Positions 63,478 to 64,000 of a stretch of 64,000 nt of DNA are shown here, in pieces (position 1 is the first letter of the stretch; every line of letters begins with the position of its first letter). The notes under the pieces were generated by a model. That model did no database searches and was not told where the DNA came from. It was given only the letters and a program-made list of their open reading frames with translations. The stretch lies in NCBI GenBank assembly GCA_037039925.1, contig JAXRKP010001022.1, positions 62,501 through 126,500 on the forward strand, read 5' to 3'. A program made the translations under genes and the position numbers. This stretch comes from Doris montereyensis (taxonomy: Eukaryota > Mollusca > Gastropoda > Nudibranchia > Dorididae).

Positions 63478-64000
63478 ACAGTGGATATGGTCACGGTGTT
63501 TTCTGTATTTCTTAACAATATTTAAATATGTGCTTACTCCCATCAATCAATAACTTATATTTTGTATATCTACCAATACATTTTGCTCTAAGTCGTTATT
63601 GACTATCCCTTTTATCAAATAAAATAAACATAAACAATCAACAAAGCTGCATGAAATCAAGCTCTGCTCCAATCAATTCAAAATCGGTGTGGCTGACTAT
63701 GTCAAATATATAGTAGAGGTTCAATGAACAACATAAATATATGTTTACATGAATCATTGAAATAAAATGATGAACCAATGATAATACTACAGAAGATGTT
63801 AAATAGCCTTTCACTAATCCTGTGACCAAGTCAATTGTTTACAGGAAAGAGAACTCAAGATAAAGAGAACTCAAGATAAAAGTAACAGCCCTCATGTTTT
63901 ATTGCTTTCACAAGTGCTTACAATCATAGCTGTGGCAATGCTTTCTATCCCAGACCTAACACATCTCCTCAGTAAAATCCTTCACATTCTTTTGAAAAAT
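63478..64000. other. Sequence upstream of LETM1, no gene seen
   Basis: AT-rich. If the tentative first exon is right, the LETM1 promoter lies here. I see no CpG island or convincing core element. A 16-base direct repeat AGAGAACTCAAGATAA occurs in tandem at 63848-63879. Confidence 0.4.

Overview
The window looks like nuclear DNA from an invertebrate animal, most likely a mollusc or another lophotrochozoan. It is AT-rich. Its two real genes are split by GT-AG introns, and the space between and inside them is filled with long microsatellites, tRNA-derived SINEs, non-LTR retrotransposon relics and small DNA transposons. The phylum is inferred from the general look of the repeats and protein sequences; I ran no search.

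Two protein-coding genes are supported, arranged tail to tail. On the + strand, about 14.36-36.27 kb, is ALDH18A1/P5CS, the bifunctional mitochondrial delta-1-pyrroline-5-carboxylate synthase. I assembled it from 15 coding exons: an N-terminal targeting exon, a glutamate 5-kinase half and a gamma-glutamyl-phosphate reductase half. On the - strand, about 63.5-51.76 kb, is LETM1, the mitochondrial inner-membrane cation/proton exchanger and ribosome-binding protein. Eleven exons are clear and a tiny first exon is tentative. Both proteins act at the mitochondrial inner membrane. P5CS makes the precursor of proline and ornithine and LETM1 controls K+/H+ (and Ca2+) balance, but nothing in the sequence shows a shared function.

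The main unexpected result is that both genes carry isolated single-base frameshifts inside otherwise well conserved exons. There are about six in P5CS, three firm ones in LETM1 and a possible fourth at its C terminus. Each is corrected by one base (or, in one case, possibly two), and several lie in A/T or G runs. Splice sites and flanking codons stay intact and the errors hit two unrelated genes, so indel errors in a long-read assembly explain this better than pseudogenes. Automatic annotation would truncate both genes.

Layout. 1-14.3 kb: no gene; five long microsatellite arrays lie within 6 kb, with two LINE relics, a perfect 32-bp palindrome, a hairpin MITE abutting an ACT array, a roughly 400-bp MITE with 52-bp inverted repeats and a pogo-like element. 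14.36-36.27 kb: P5CS, whose introns hold a SINE on each strand, a hAT-like element directly abutting a mariner-like element, a TTC array and a compound CT/TA array. 36.3-51.7 kb: the gap between the two stop codons, with a minisatellite, SINEs and two dispersed repeat families. 51.76-63.48 kb: LETM1, whose introns hold a SINE, a pogo-like element and an internally deleted RTE retrotransposon. I found no tRNA or rRNA gene, CRISPR array, operon or clearly new molecular system. The long ORFs in the microsatellites are artefacts of the repeats.
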